The position numbers and the translations under genes were made by a program. 64,000 bases of DNA from Acidobacteriota bacterium (GTDB taxonomy: Bacteria > Actinomycetota > Acidimicrobiia > Acidimicrobiales > RAAP-2): NCBI GenBank assembly GCA_028873575.1, contig JAGWHY010000001.1, positions 159,030 to 223,029 of the forward strand. The letters are read 5' to 3'. The notes beneath the pieces were generated by a model. That model made no database searches and had not been told where the DNA came from. It was given only the letters and a program-made list of their open reading frames with translations. Positions 1 to 8,265 of the stretch are shown here, one piece after another (the first letter of the stretch is position 1; the number at the start of each line of letters is the position of its first letter).

Positions 1-138
1 GGCGTTGGGATCGCCGTCGGCGCCGCGCGCGATGTTGAGCGCCAATTGACTCGCGGTTTGAAACCACGCGTCGGGGCCTTGTTGTTGGAGGAGTGAAAAG
101 ATGTCGCCGAACATGTCGCCGAAAGGGTTGACGGTCAC
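1..138 (-). CDS. Partial CDS, N-terminus of a putative zinc-dependent metalloprotease / F420-biosynthesis-associated family protein (VTVNPFGDMFGDIFSLLQQQGPDAWFQTASQLALNIARGADGDPNA...)
   Basis: Reverse-strand reading from GTG at 138 is open to the window edge; the N-terminal motif resembles this actinobacterial family. Family call from memory. Confidence 0.55.
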   Translation of the reverse strand, partial: MTVNPFGDMFGDIFSLLQQQGPDAWFQTASQLALNIARGADGDPNA

Positions 139-147
139 GACTCCAAC

Positions 148-1215
148 TTAGAGGTCGCAGTTCAACGTGACGTCGGCGTGGTGCAGGGTGCCGTGGTGTT
201 CAAAGACCAATTGGGCTTTGGCGTAGGCCGGCGTCAGGTACAACGTGGAGGTCAGGTCACTCCACGAGTTGATGGGGGTGCCGTTGACGCTGGTGAGGAT
301 GTCCCCGGGGTGCAGCAGCGCGTGCGCGGCGGGACTAAAGGGGCGTACGGCCTGAATGAGGGCGCCGCCGCCCTGCGCGGAGGTGCCGCTCACGCCGAGC
401 CCCGCGTGACAGCCGTGACCGGTCGCGACGACGCGCGCGACGCGCGCCACGAACGTCGCCGGGTACCAGAGATGGCGTGCGGACAGCACTGCGACGACGT
501 CGCCCTGGGCGTCAATCGCGATGGCGTCGACGTAGGCGCTCATGCTGGTGTCGGACTGGGTCGCGAGATAGCGCACGACGCCCACGCGGTTCAGCGTCGG
601 ATCGCCCATGGACGTGGCCGACCAACGATACGACGGCGTCTTGGTGGACCCTCGCTCGATCGTGGCGATCGCGGTGACCGGCGCGCTCGACGGCAGCGCG
701 GCGAGTTGGGCCCCGCGCACGCGTTCACCGAGTCGGACGACGGAAAAGTTCAAGACGTCGTCGCGGCCGAGCAATGTGACGGGAAAGTTGATCTTCTTCG
801 TCGTCGACGCGGTCAGCAGTGCGTTGACGGGAATCTTCGTCGTGGTGACGGCGAGGTCGCCACCGAGGACAAGGGCCGGAACGTTGGCGACGTGACCGGG
901 CGTCGTGATCGTTAAGTCGATGAGGTGGACGGCCGCTCGTTGGGCTACGGCCGGCAGATCGTCGAACGAAGCGGCGAGGTGCGACGGGGTGTTCGCGACG
1001 ACGGCGTGACCACGGTTCGCGAGCAGTACCGTCCCGCCCAGCAAGGCGAGGAGGAGCGCGACGACGCCGAGCGCACGCGCGCTGCGCACGCGTGGGGACG
1101 TCGTGGGCAGGGTTTCGAAGTTCGGGAGTTCACTCGGGTGGACCCAGGTGCGCCGGGCGACGGGCGGTGGCGAGCCGCGGCGACGCCACCCTCGTTTCGA
1201 ACCCCACCAGACCAC
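148..1215 (-). CDS. PDZ-domain protein with HtrA/S1C-like fold, catalytic triad apparently degenerate
   Basis: TM segment then trypsin-like fold and C-terminal PDZ (GGALIQAVRPFSPAAHALLHPGDILTSVNGTPINSWSDL). GTG start at 1215 chosen because upstream sequence is antisense to the next gene. Confidence 0.7.
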   Translation of the reverse strand: MVWWGSKRGWRRRGSPPPVARRTWVHPSELPNFETLPTTSPRVRSARALGVVALLLALLGGTVLLANRGHAVVANTPSHLAASFDDLPAVAQRAAVHLIDLTITTPGHVANVPALVLGGDLAVTTTKIPVNALLTASTTKKINFPVTLLGRDDVLNFSVVRLGERVRGAQLAALPSSAPVTAIATIERGSTKTPSYRWSATSMGDPTLNRVGVVRYLATQSDTSMSAYVDAIAIDAQGDVVAVLSARHLWYPATFVARVARVVATGHGCHAGLGVSGTSAQGGGALIQAVRPFSPAAHALLHPGDILTSVNGTPINSWSDLTSTLYLTPAYAKAQLVFEHHGTLHHADVTLNCDL

Positions 1216-1273
1216 GGTATTCAGGCTACTGAGCCACACGTGACCCGTAGGGGTCGCCCTAGCATTGTCCCTT

Positions 1274-2278
1274 ATGGCTCTCGACGTCGCGCTCGACATT
1301 GGCACCGCGTCGACACGTCTCGCCACCGCGCAGCGCGGCGTGTTGTTCAACGAACCCACCATGGTCGCCATCGACACCTCCAGTGGGGACGTGGTGGAAG
1401 TGGGTCTCGGGGCGCTGGAGCTCGTGGGACGAACGCCCCGCCACGTAGTCGTCTTTCGTCCCTTCGCCCAGGGCGCGACCGTGGACTTCGACGTCACGGC
1501 GCGATTGATCGCGGGACTGTTCGATCGCGCCGGTATTTCGAAGCTCTCTCGCGCGCGCGTCGTGATGAGCGTGCCCTCGCTGGCGACCGCCATCGAGCGA
1601 CGAGCCCTTCGTCAAGCGGCGATCCAGGCCGGTGCCCGTGAAGTGAGTCTCGTCGAGTCGCCCTTGGCCGCCGCGATTGGCCTGGGTCTCCCCGTGCAGG
1701 ACCCGATTGGATCGGCCGTGGTGTTGCTCGGCGCGGGAGCGTCGGAGGTGGTCGTGGTTTCGCTCGGCGGCATCGTCACTGGACGCGCGCGACGAATCGG
1801 CAGTTCCGACGTCGACGGCGCGCTGGCGACGTTGTTGCGCGTGCAGCGCGGCGTCGTCGTCGCGCCGCGCGTCGTGGAGGAACTGAAGATCACTCTCGCT
1901 GACGCGACGGGGTCGTCGCGCGCGCCGCAAGAAATCGTGGCCGCGCGCACCGTTGATCGCGGCGTCCCCGTGAGCGTTGAGGTGGACAGCGATCTCGTGC
2001 ACCGCGCGCTGGGCGACGTTTTGAACGCGCTCGTACGCATGGTGGAAGAGTGTCTAAGTGACACGCCACCGGACCTCTCCCAGGACGTGTCGTCACGCGG
2101 GATGACGTTGGCGGGGGGGTTCGCGCAGTTGTCTAATCTCGACGGCCTCCTCGCGCAGGCCACCGGGGTGGACGTGCGCGTGGCGGCCCAGCCCGAACTC
2201 GTCGTCATCCAGGGTCTGCAGTACTGCCTCGAGGAAATGTCCTCCCTGCACGCGCTCTTTCGTGAGGCCGACCGTTAA
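1274..2278 (+). CDS. MreB/Mbl-like actin-family protein (divergent)
   Basis: DIGTASTRLA, FNEPTMVAID, ESPLAAAIGLGLPVQDPIGSAVVLLGAG and LAGGFAQLSNLDGLLAQATG align with MreB motifs. Confidence 0.75.
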   Translation: MALDVALDIGTASTRLATAQRGVLFNEPTMVAIDTSSGDVVEVGLGALELVGRTPRHVVVFRPFAQGATVDFDVTARLIAGLFDRAGISKLSRARVVMSVPSLATAIERRALRQAAIQAGAREVSLVESPLAAAIGLGLPVQDPIGSAVVLLGAGASEVVVVSLGGIVTGRARRIGSSDVDGALATLLRVQRGVVVAPRVVEELKITLADATGSSRAPQEIVAARTVDRGVPVSVEVDSDLVHRALGDVLNALVRMVEECLSDTPPDLSQDVSSRGMTLAGGFAQLSNLDGLLAQATGVDVRVAAQPELVVIQGLQYCLEEMSSLHALFREADR

Positions 2279-2343
2279 CGTCGCCGTCGCCCCGTTGATC
2301 AGGTGATCCTCGCTAGATTGAGCCTTTGACGGAAGGGTCTTAC

Positions 2344-3189
2344 GTGAAAGTCACCTTGCTCGGTACGGGTTCGCCGATTCCTCATCCCGATCACGCCGGT
2401 CCGGCCACGTTGGTGCGCGGCAGCGACACCGCTCTGCTCTTCGACTGTGGACGGGGCGTCGTGACGCGCCTGGCCGCGGCCGGTCTGGTGCCGTCGATGC
2501 TGGACACCGTCTTCTTGACGCACCTTCACAGCGACCACGTGAGTGATTTGAACGACGTCATCACGACGCACTGGGTGATGAACGTCGCGCCACGCGCGCT
2601 GCGCGTCGTGGGGCCGGTCGGCACGGCGGCGTTCGTCGACGCGACGTTGGCCGCCATGTCGCGCGACGTCGAGTTTCGCCTCGCGCACCACGCCGATCTC
2701 ACGCGCGCCCCGTGGGTCGAGGTAACTGAGGCCCAGCCGGGTGAAAGCGTGGCCGTCGGACCACTGCGCGTGCGCGTGGCGGCGAGTGACCATCGGCCGG
2801 TGACTCCGTCGCTGGCCTATCGGGTGGAGCACGAAGCCACCAGCGTGGTTATCGCGGGCGACGGCGTACCTTGCGCGACGCTCGACGAACTGCTCGTGGG
2901 CGCGAGCGCCTACGTCCAGACCGTCGTGCGCGAAGACCTCGTGCGCGCGATCCCCTCGACGCGTCTTCAGGACATCCTCGACTATCACTCGAGCGTGGCC
3001 CAAGCGGCGGCCAGCGCCCAGCGCGCCGGCGTGGGCGCGCTGGTGATGACCCACTACGTACCACCGGTGACCGACGAGACCCGCGAGGAGTGGCGCGCGC
3101 TGGCGAGGGGCTTCGACGGGTTGGTCGTGGTCGGTGATGACCTGACCACCTTGGATCTGGCGACTCTGGAGGTCTCCGCGACGCCCTAG
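2344..3189 (+). CDS. MBL-fold metallo-hydrolase (RNase Z-like)
   Basis: LGTGSPIP...FDCGRG...FLTHLHSDHVSDL motif. Confidence 0.85.
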   Translation: MKVTLLGTGSPIPHPDHAGPATLVRGSDTALLFDCGRGVVTRLAAAGLVPSMLDTVFLTHLHSDHVSDLNDVITTHWVMNVAPRALRVVGPVGTAAFVDATLAAMSRDVEFRLAHHADLTRAPWVEVTEAQPGESVAVGPLRVRVAASDHRPVTPSLAYRVEHEATSVVIAGDGVPCATLDELLVGASAYVQTVVREDLVRAIPSTRLQDILDYHSSVAQAAASAQRAGVGALVMTHYVPPVTDETREEWRALARGFDGLVVVGDDLTTLDLATLEVSATP

Positions 3190-3824
3190 TCGTCGTTTTC
3201 GTGGCGACCGAGTTGGCTGACCGCCGCGCGCACCTGCCAGTCCCGGTCCTCCCCGGCTCGCGCGAGGGCGGCGTCGACCTCGGGGCCTTCGAAGTTCGAC
3301 AGCGCCACAATCGCGCGCCGGCGAATCGGTGCCTTGTCCTCGAGTGCGGCGATGACGGTCGTCAGCGCACGCTCGTCGCCGATGGCGCCGAGCGCCGCAA
3401 CCGCGCTCTCGCGACAGCGCGGATCATCGTGGTTCGCGCCGGTGTCGCGTAGCGCGTCGAGCGCCACGACGCAGGCGTGCTCACCGAGGGCGAAGGCCGC
3501 GCGTTCAACGACCAGTGGGTCGTCGTCACCGAGCGCTTCCACCAGCGCGTCGGCTAGACCATCGGCGAGCGGCGCGCGGTACGCGAGTAGGCGCGCCACC
3601 TCGCGACGCACGATCACCTCGTCGTCGCTCAGTAGCGCCCGCCACGCGTGGTCGCTTAAAAGTTCGTGACGCGCAGCACCACGCAGCGCGAGGACCCTCG
3701 CCCGAGGCGCGCCGTTCGCGATCACGTCGCCCAGGAGGTGCTTCGCCGCGTCGTCGTCGTGATAGGACGCGGCGACCAGAGCGCGATAGGGGTCCTCCGC
3801 TAGCGTTTCGTCATCACTTTGCAC
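3186..3824 (-). CDS. HEAT-repeat domain protein
   Basis: Repeated helical units (VEALGDDDPLVVERAAFALGE, VAALGAIGDERALTTVIAALED). Confidence 0.8.
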   Translation of the reverse strand: MQSDDETLAEDPYRALVAASYHDDDAAKHLLGDVIANGAPRARVLALRGAARHELLSDHAWRALLSDDEVIVRREVARLLAYRAPLADGLADALVEALGDDDPLVVERAAFALGEHACVVALDALRDTGANHDDPRCRESAVAALGAIGDERALTTVIAALEDKAPIRRRAIVALSNFEGPEVDAALARAGEDRDWQVRAAVSQLGRHENDD

Positions 3825-4943
3825 GAGCCCATCTCAGCATCTCTGCGCCGCCGCCGTCGCCTCGCCCCTTTCGCGCTGGTCGCCTTGGCGTTGCTGGCGG
3901 TCATTGGCCTGCAACATTGGCAGCTCAACGAGTACGCGATCACCCCCGGCGACGCCACGCCGGTGGCGCCACTGGTGAAGGTGCACGGCGTCGCGACGAA
4001 TCCGCACCACGACCGGATACTTCTCACCGACGTGTACCTCAGCCCCGTGAGTGCCTTTCAGTGGCTCTCCCTGCACTTTCAGCGCCACGTCGAATTCGTC
4101 GCCCCGGACCAACTCCTCGAACCCGGGGTGCCCGCCGATGAGCTCGACGCCCAGGGATTCCTCCAAATGAGTGACTCGAAGCAGGCGGCCGAGGTCGCGG
4201 CCTTTCGAGCCCTCGGCTGGAAGGTGCCGGCCGTCTCGGCCGGCGCCGTCATTAATGCGGTGATCGCGCCGTCGCCCGCGCGCGCGGCGCACTTGCACGT
4301 CGGTGACGAGATCGTCGGCGTGAACGCCACGCCGATTCGTAACGCCTGTGGCTTGGTGCGCGCGCTGCACGACCTGGCTCCCGCGACGACGGTCCAACTC
4401 GCGGTTCGTCCCGTCACGATTTCACGCGCGGGTGTGTTGACCTGGGGCCGGGTAGTCCGGCGTTCGCTCACTACCGCCGCGGCGCCCAAGGGGATGCTCG
4501 CGCCGAGTTGCGCGGCGATTTCGGGACCTGGTCGCTCCTACGTGGGCGTTTCCCTCGAGGACGGGCTGCGGTACCAATTGCCGGCGACGATCTCGATCAA
4601 CACGGCCAACATTGGGGGCCCCTCGGCCGGCCTCGCGATGACCCTCGCGCTCATTGACCGATTGAGCCACGGCTCGTTGACGGGTGGTCACGTGGTCGCG
4701 GCGACCGGCACGATGAGTCCGAACGGCGTGGTCGGTGACGTAGGTGGCGTGGCCGAAAAGACCGTGGCGGTCCAGCGCGCGGGCGCGCAGTACTTTTTGG
4801 TGCCCCAGGTCGAGGTAGCCACGGCCCGCGCGAACGCGTCGCCGGGCCTCACCGTGCTCGGGGTCTCTTCGTTGGCCCAGGCCCTGAAGGACTTGCGCGT
4901 GCTCGGTGGCGCCGCCCCCGCCGCCTTAACGCCACCCTCGTAA
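3819..4943 (+). CDS. YlbL-like PDZ + S16 (Lon) protease-domain protein
   Basis: PDZ (HVGDEIVGVNATPIRN) followed by Lon Ser/Lys dyad region GGPSAGLAM...GGVAEKTVAVQRAGA. Confidence 0.85.
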   Translation: MHEPISASLRRRRRLAPFALVALALLAVIGLQHWQLNEYAITPGDATPVAPLVKVHGVATNPHHDRILLTDVYLSPVSAFQWLSLHFQRHVEFVAPDQLLEPGVPADELDAQGFLQMSDSKQAAEVAAFRALGWKVPAVSAGAVINAVIAPSPARAAHLHVGDEIVGVNATPIRNACGLVRALHDLAPATTVQLAVRPVTISRAGVLTWGRVVRRSLTTAAAPKGMLAPSCAAISGPGRSYVGVSLEDGLRYQLPATISINTANIGGPSAGLAMTLALIDRLSHGSLTGGHVVAATGTMSPNGVVGDVGGVAEKTVAVQRAGAQYFLVPQVEVATARANASPGLTVLGVSSLAQALKDLRVLGGAAPAALTPPS

Positions 4944-4981
4944 TCCAAGGCACGGGTCGTTCGGGCCGTAGTCTGGTGGGA

Positions 4982-6673
4982 ATGGACGAACGCCGAATCC
5001 TCTCGACGACGCGTCAGTCGTCGGCCGAAATCACTCGAGTGAACTTCACCACGGTGCGCAAGGGCGGACTCGATCCGCACGAAGTGCGCCTGCACTTGGA
5101 ATCCGTCGCGCGCGAGATGGGGCATCTCGAAACGCGTATCCGTGAGATGCAAGAGCAACTCAACGAGGCGCAACGCCGCGCGGCCAACCCCACCTTCGAC
5201 GAAGCCACGCTCGCGAGCGCGCTCGGCACGCAGAGCGCCGCCATTCTGCGCGCCGCGCACGAAGAGGCCGGCCGCGTCACTTCCGAGGCGCAGGAGCGCA
5301 GCGCCACGATGTTCACCGAGAGTCAACAGCGCGCCGCCGCGCACCTTATTGAGGCTCAGGAACGCGCGACGACGCTGATCAGCGAGGCCGAAGCCACCGC
5401 CACCCAGGTCGAGCACGACGCGCGCCTTGGCGCGGAACGTCTCATTGAATCGGCGAAGGTCAACGGGGAAGCACTGGTCGACCGAGCGCGCGAACAGGGT
5501 CGCGCCATCGTCGACCAGGCCAGTGACGCGCGTCGCGCGGTCTTAAACGACCTCGCGGTCAAGCGCAAGGCACTCCATCTGCAGATTGAGCAACTTCGCG
5601 CCGCGCGCGACTCGCTCGGTAACTTCATCGCGTCCGTGCGCGATCAAGTGGAGGGAATCCTCGACGCGGTGAACGCCTCGGACGAAAGCGCCCGCCAGGC
5701 CGCGATTGAAGCACTGCGGTTGCGTCCCGTCACGCCCGAGCCCTCGGAAGAAGAGTTGTTGGCCGGAACGCCGCTGCGTGAGGTGCCCGAGGTCGTGGTG
5801 AGCGCGCCGAGTACCGAACTGTCCCCGTCGAACGAACCCGTCGCCACCGAACCCAAGCCCCGCAAGCGCGCCCGCCCGGAGTCGCCGGTCGAGGAGTCGC
5901 TACTCGACGACGATCCGTCGGGCACCGACGTGGTGAACGAGATCTTCGCGCGACTGCGTAAGGCGACGCTGGAAGAGCGTGGCGCGAGTGCCCCGGCGCC
6001 CAAAAGGCACGCCACGCCCGCCAAGCCCGCGACGCCGACGGGCGAACTCTTCGCGCGTCGCGACGACGCCTTGAGCGAGTCGCTCAGCGTGTTGACGCGA
6101 CGTGTCAAGCGCGCGCTGCAGGACGATCAGAACGTGATGCTGGAGCGTTTGCGTGACGTGAAGGCGATGATCACGACCGAACTCGAAGACGAACACGCCC
6201 AGCGCGCGCGTTACGCCGACGCCGCGCTCGACGCGCTCGGTGACGCGGTGGCGGCCGGCGCGCAGTTCGCCCACGGCGAAGGCGCGGGCGCGAGCGCGGG
6301 CGTGGCGCGCGCCGCGATTGACGAATGCGCGACCGACCTGGCGGTGACCGTGGTGCTGGCGTTGCGCAAGCGAATCCTCTCGGACGGCAACGGTGACGGT
6401 CCCGAACGCGCCAACGCCGCCTACCGCGAGTGGCGTGGCGCGCGCGTCGAGCGACTGTGCACCGACTTCGCGCGCCGCGCGTTTCACTTGGGCGTGATCA
6501 GCGCGTCGAACGGCTCGAACGTGCGCTTCTTCGTGGCGCCCTCGGACGCGCCGTGTGACGCGTGCGCCCTCGACGCGGCGTCGGGCGAACGTCCGGCGGG
6601 TCAGCTCTTCCCGAGCGGTTCGGCCTATCCACCCCTGCACGCGGGCTGCGCCTGCACGGTGGCACCGGTCTAA
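4982..6673 (+). CDS. DivIVA-like long coiled-coil protein with C-terminal Cys/His motif resembling phage minor-head (Mu F/SPP1 gp7-like) proteins
   Basis: N-terminal DivIVA-like VNFTTVRKGGLDPHEVRLHLESVAREM then coiled coil; C-terminus CDACALDAASGERPAGQLFPSGSAYPPLHAGCACTVAPV. Confidence 0.75.
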   Translation: MDERRILSTTRQSSAEITRVNFTTVRKGGLDPHEVRLHLESVAREMGHLETRIREMQEQLNEAQRRAANPTFDEATLASALGTQSAAILRAAHEEAGRVTSEAQERSATMFTESQQRAAAHLIEAQERATTLISEAEATATQVEHDARLGAERLIESAKVNGEALVDRAREQGRAIVDQASDARRAVLNDLAVKRKALHLQIEQLRAARDSLGNFIASVRDQVEGILDAVNASDESARQAAIEALRLRPVTPEPSEEELLAGTPLREVPEVVVSAPSTELSPSNEPVATEPKPRKRARPESPVEESLLDDDPSGTDVVNEIFARLRKATLEERGASAPAPKRHATPAKPATPTGELFARRDDALSESLSVLTRRVKRALQDDQNVMLERLRDVKAMITTELEDEHAQRARYADAALDALGDAVAAGAQFAHGEGAGASAGVARAAIDECATDLAVTVVLALRKRILSDGNGDGPERANAAYREWRGARVERLCTDFARRAFHLGVISASNGSNVRFFVAPSDAPCDACALDAASGERPAGQLFPSGSAYPPLHAGCACTVAPV

Positions 6674-6747
6674 GTGGCTGTGTTCTATTTGGCGAGTGCC
6701 CCAAGCGCCACGACCGCCACCATCACGTCGTGGCCTAATCAAGTGAC

Positions 6748-7536
6748 CTGACCGATTACCAGTGGAAGATACTGGAACCCCTGATCGTGGATCCCTCCAA
6801 ACGAGGACCGAAGCACGGAGACGACCTGCGCCACGTCGTGGACGCGATGCTCTACATCTCGCACACCGGGTGCCAGTGGCGGTTCCTGCCAGGGGAGTTC
6901 GGTCCGTGGACCCGGGTCTGGTCGCAGTTTCGTCGGTGGTCGAGGAACGGAACGTGGACCCGTGTTCTTGTCGCGCTGCACGCCTCGTAGCGCGTCGCTC
7001 TAGGTCGAAAGGAGCCCCGTCCATCGATGGTGGTCATCGACACCCACCTTGCACGAGGAGTCTCCAATGGGGGCGCAACCTTCCACAACCAGGGCGGTTC
7101 CCATGGTCGAACCAATGGTGCCAAGCGCATCGTCTGCGTGGACGTCACGGGCCTGCCGCTCTGCGTGCGCCTGGTGCCCGCCTCGACGTCCGAAGCCAGC
7201 GCCGTCGAACACATACTCGACGACCAGGTACTCACGGGTGCTGACGAACGGCTGGAACTCGTGCTCGTGGACCGCGGCACGGCGCGGTCTGCCGCCACGC
7301 GGTTGTCAGCGAAGTTCAACTACGAGGTTCGCCGAGTCGGATGGGACGAGTCACCGCGCAACGAGCACGGCGCCAAGGTCTTTCGCCCCATCCGCCATGC
7401 CTGGCGGGTTGAGGTGGCCCACGGCCACCTCGTGCGACGGCGACGCCTGGCGCGCTGCTTCGAGAACACCGTGACCTCAGCCACCGGATGGCTGCACGTC
7501 GCTTCCATCAACGAGCTCCTTCGGGCGCTGTGCTGA
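6748..7536 (+). pseudogene. IS5-like (DDE) transposase interrupted by one in-frame TAG at 6988-6990
   Basis: TDYQWKILEPLIV...GCQWRFLPGEFGPW | stop | MVVIDTHLARGVSNGGATFH...ELVLVDRG; both halves are in the same frame with no other stop. Confidence 0.85.
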
Positions 7537-7596
7537 ACTCGTAGGTCTTGCGGCACCGCAACGGACAACCCCGTTGAGTTGACGCGGGGGAGCTCT

Positions 7597-8138
7597 TCAG
7601 TCCGAGTGAACAGCAGCTTCGTCGCCAGTCACGATGGCGGAGACTCGCGAGTCTCGCCACCCTCCACGAACTCGGAGGTGGCCCCGCAGTGTCCCTTCGA
7701 AGCCCATCCCCGCTTTCTCCAAGACGCGCGCCGAAGCGAAGTTATCGGGATGACACGTCGCCGTTATCCGGTGTAGTCCCAAATCGTCGAACCCGAAGAC
7801 GATGAGTCGACGAGCTACTTCGATCGCGTAGCCGCGTCCCCACTGGTCCCTCGCCAGAACGTAGCCAAGTTCGCCCGTCGACTTTGCATCAGTGATCGTG
7901 AGATTGGCGGCGCCGATCAGCGCATCGTCGAGAGTCGCGACGGCGAGGGTGAATGAAGTTCGAGGCTCTCGGGCCACCTCGCGGGCGACCTCGCTCAGAT
8001 ACGTCGCGGTTTCGGCCGGCGAATGGGCCCCCAAGTGGTGTACCGGGTCACGTCTTCGTCTGATCCATAACGGTGAACTGCGACTTCGTCTTCGAGCCGG
8101 AACTCTCGAAGCATGAGACGTTCGGTCCGAAGTTCCAT
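7597..8138 (-). pseudogene. GNAT-family N-acetyltransferase, frameshifted
   Basis: From ATG at 8138: MELRTERLMLREFRLEDEVAVHRYGSDEDVTRYTTWGP, then out of frame at about 8021-8035, continuing as SPAETATYLSEV...GRGYAIEVARRL...NFASARVLEKAGM. Confidence 0.8.
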
Positions 8139-8265
8139 ACTCGTCATTGTGCCCCGAACTCATCCTCGCGCCCGTTGCACGAATCAATTCAGTCGCTCAC
8201 GGAGTTGTCGTACTCGGCCAATCGCTGAACCGGGGTATCCCCATCACTGATCGGTCCCGCGACCC

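Noticed and set aside
1216-1593. N-terminal extension of the 481-aa ORF 148..1593
   Set aside because: Antisense to the MreB-like CDS; real start placed at GTG 1215.
5900-7024. 374-aa minus-strand ORF
   Set aside because: Antisense shadow of the DivIVA-like gene and IS5 element in high-GC DNA; Arg/His-rich with no domain.
8232-8242. GGGG-TAT-CCCC mini-palindrome upstream of tnpB
   Set aside because: Too short to call as an element left end without comparison to other copies.
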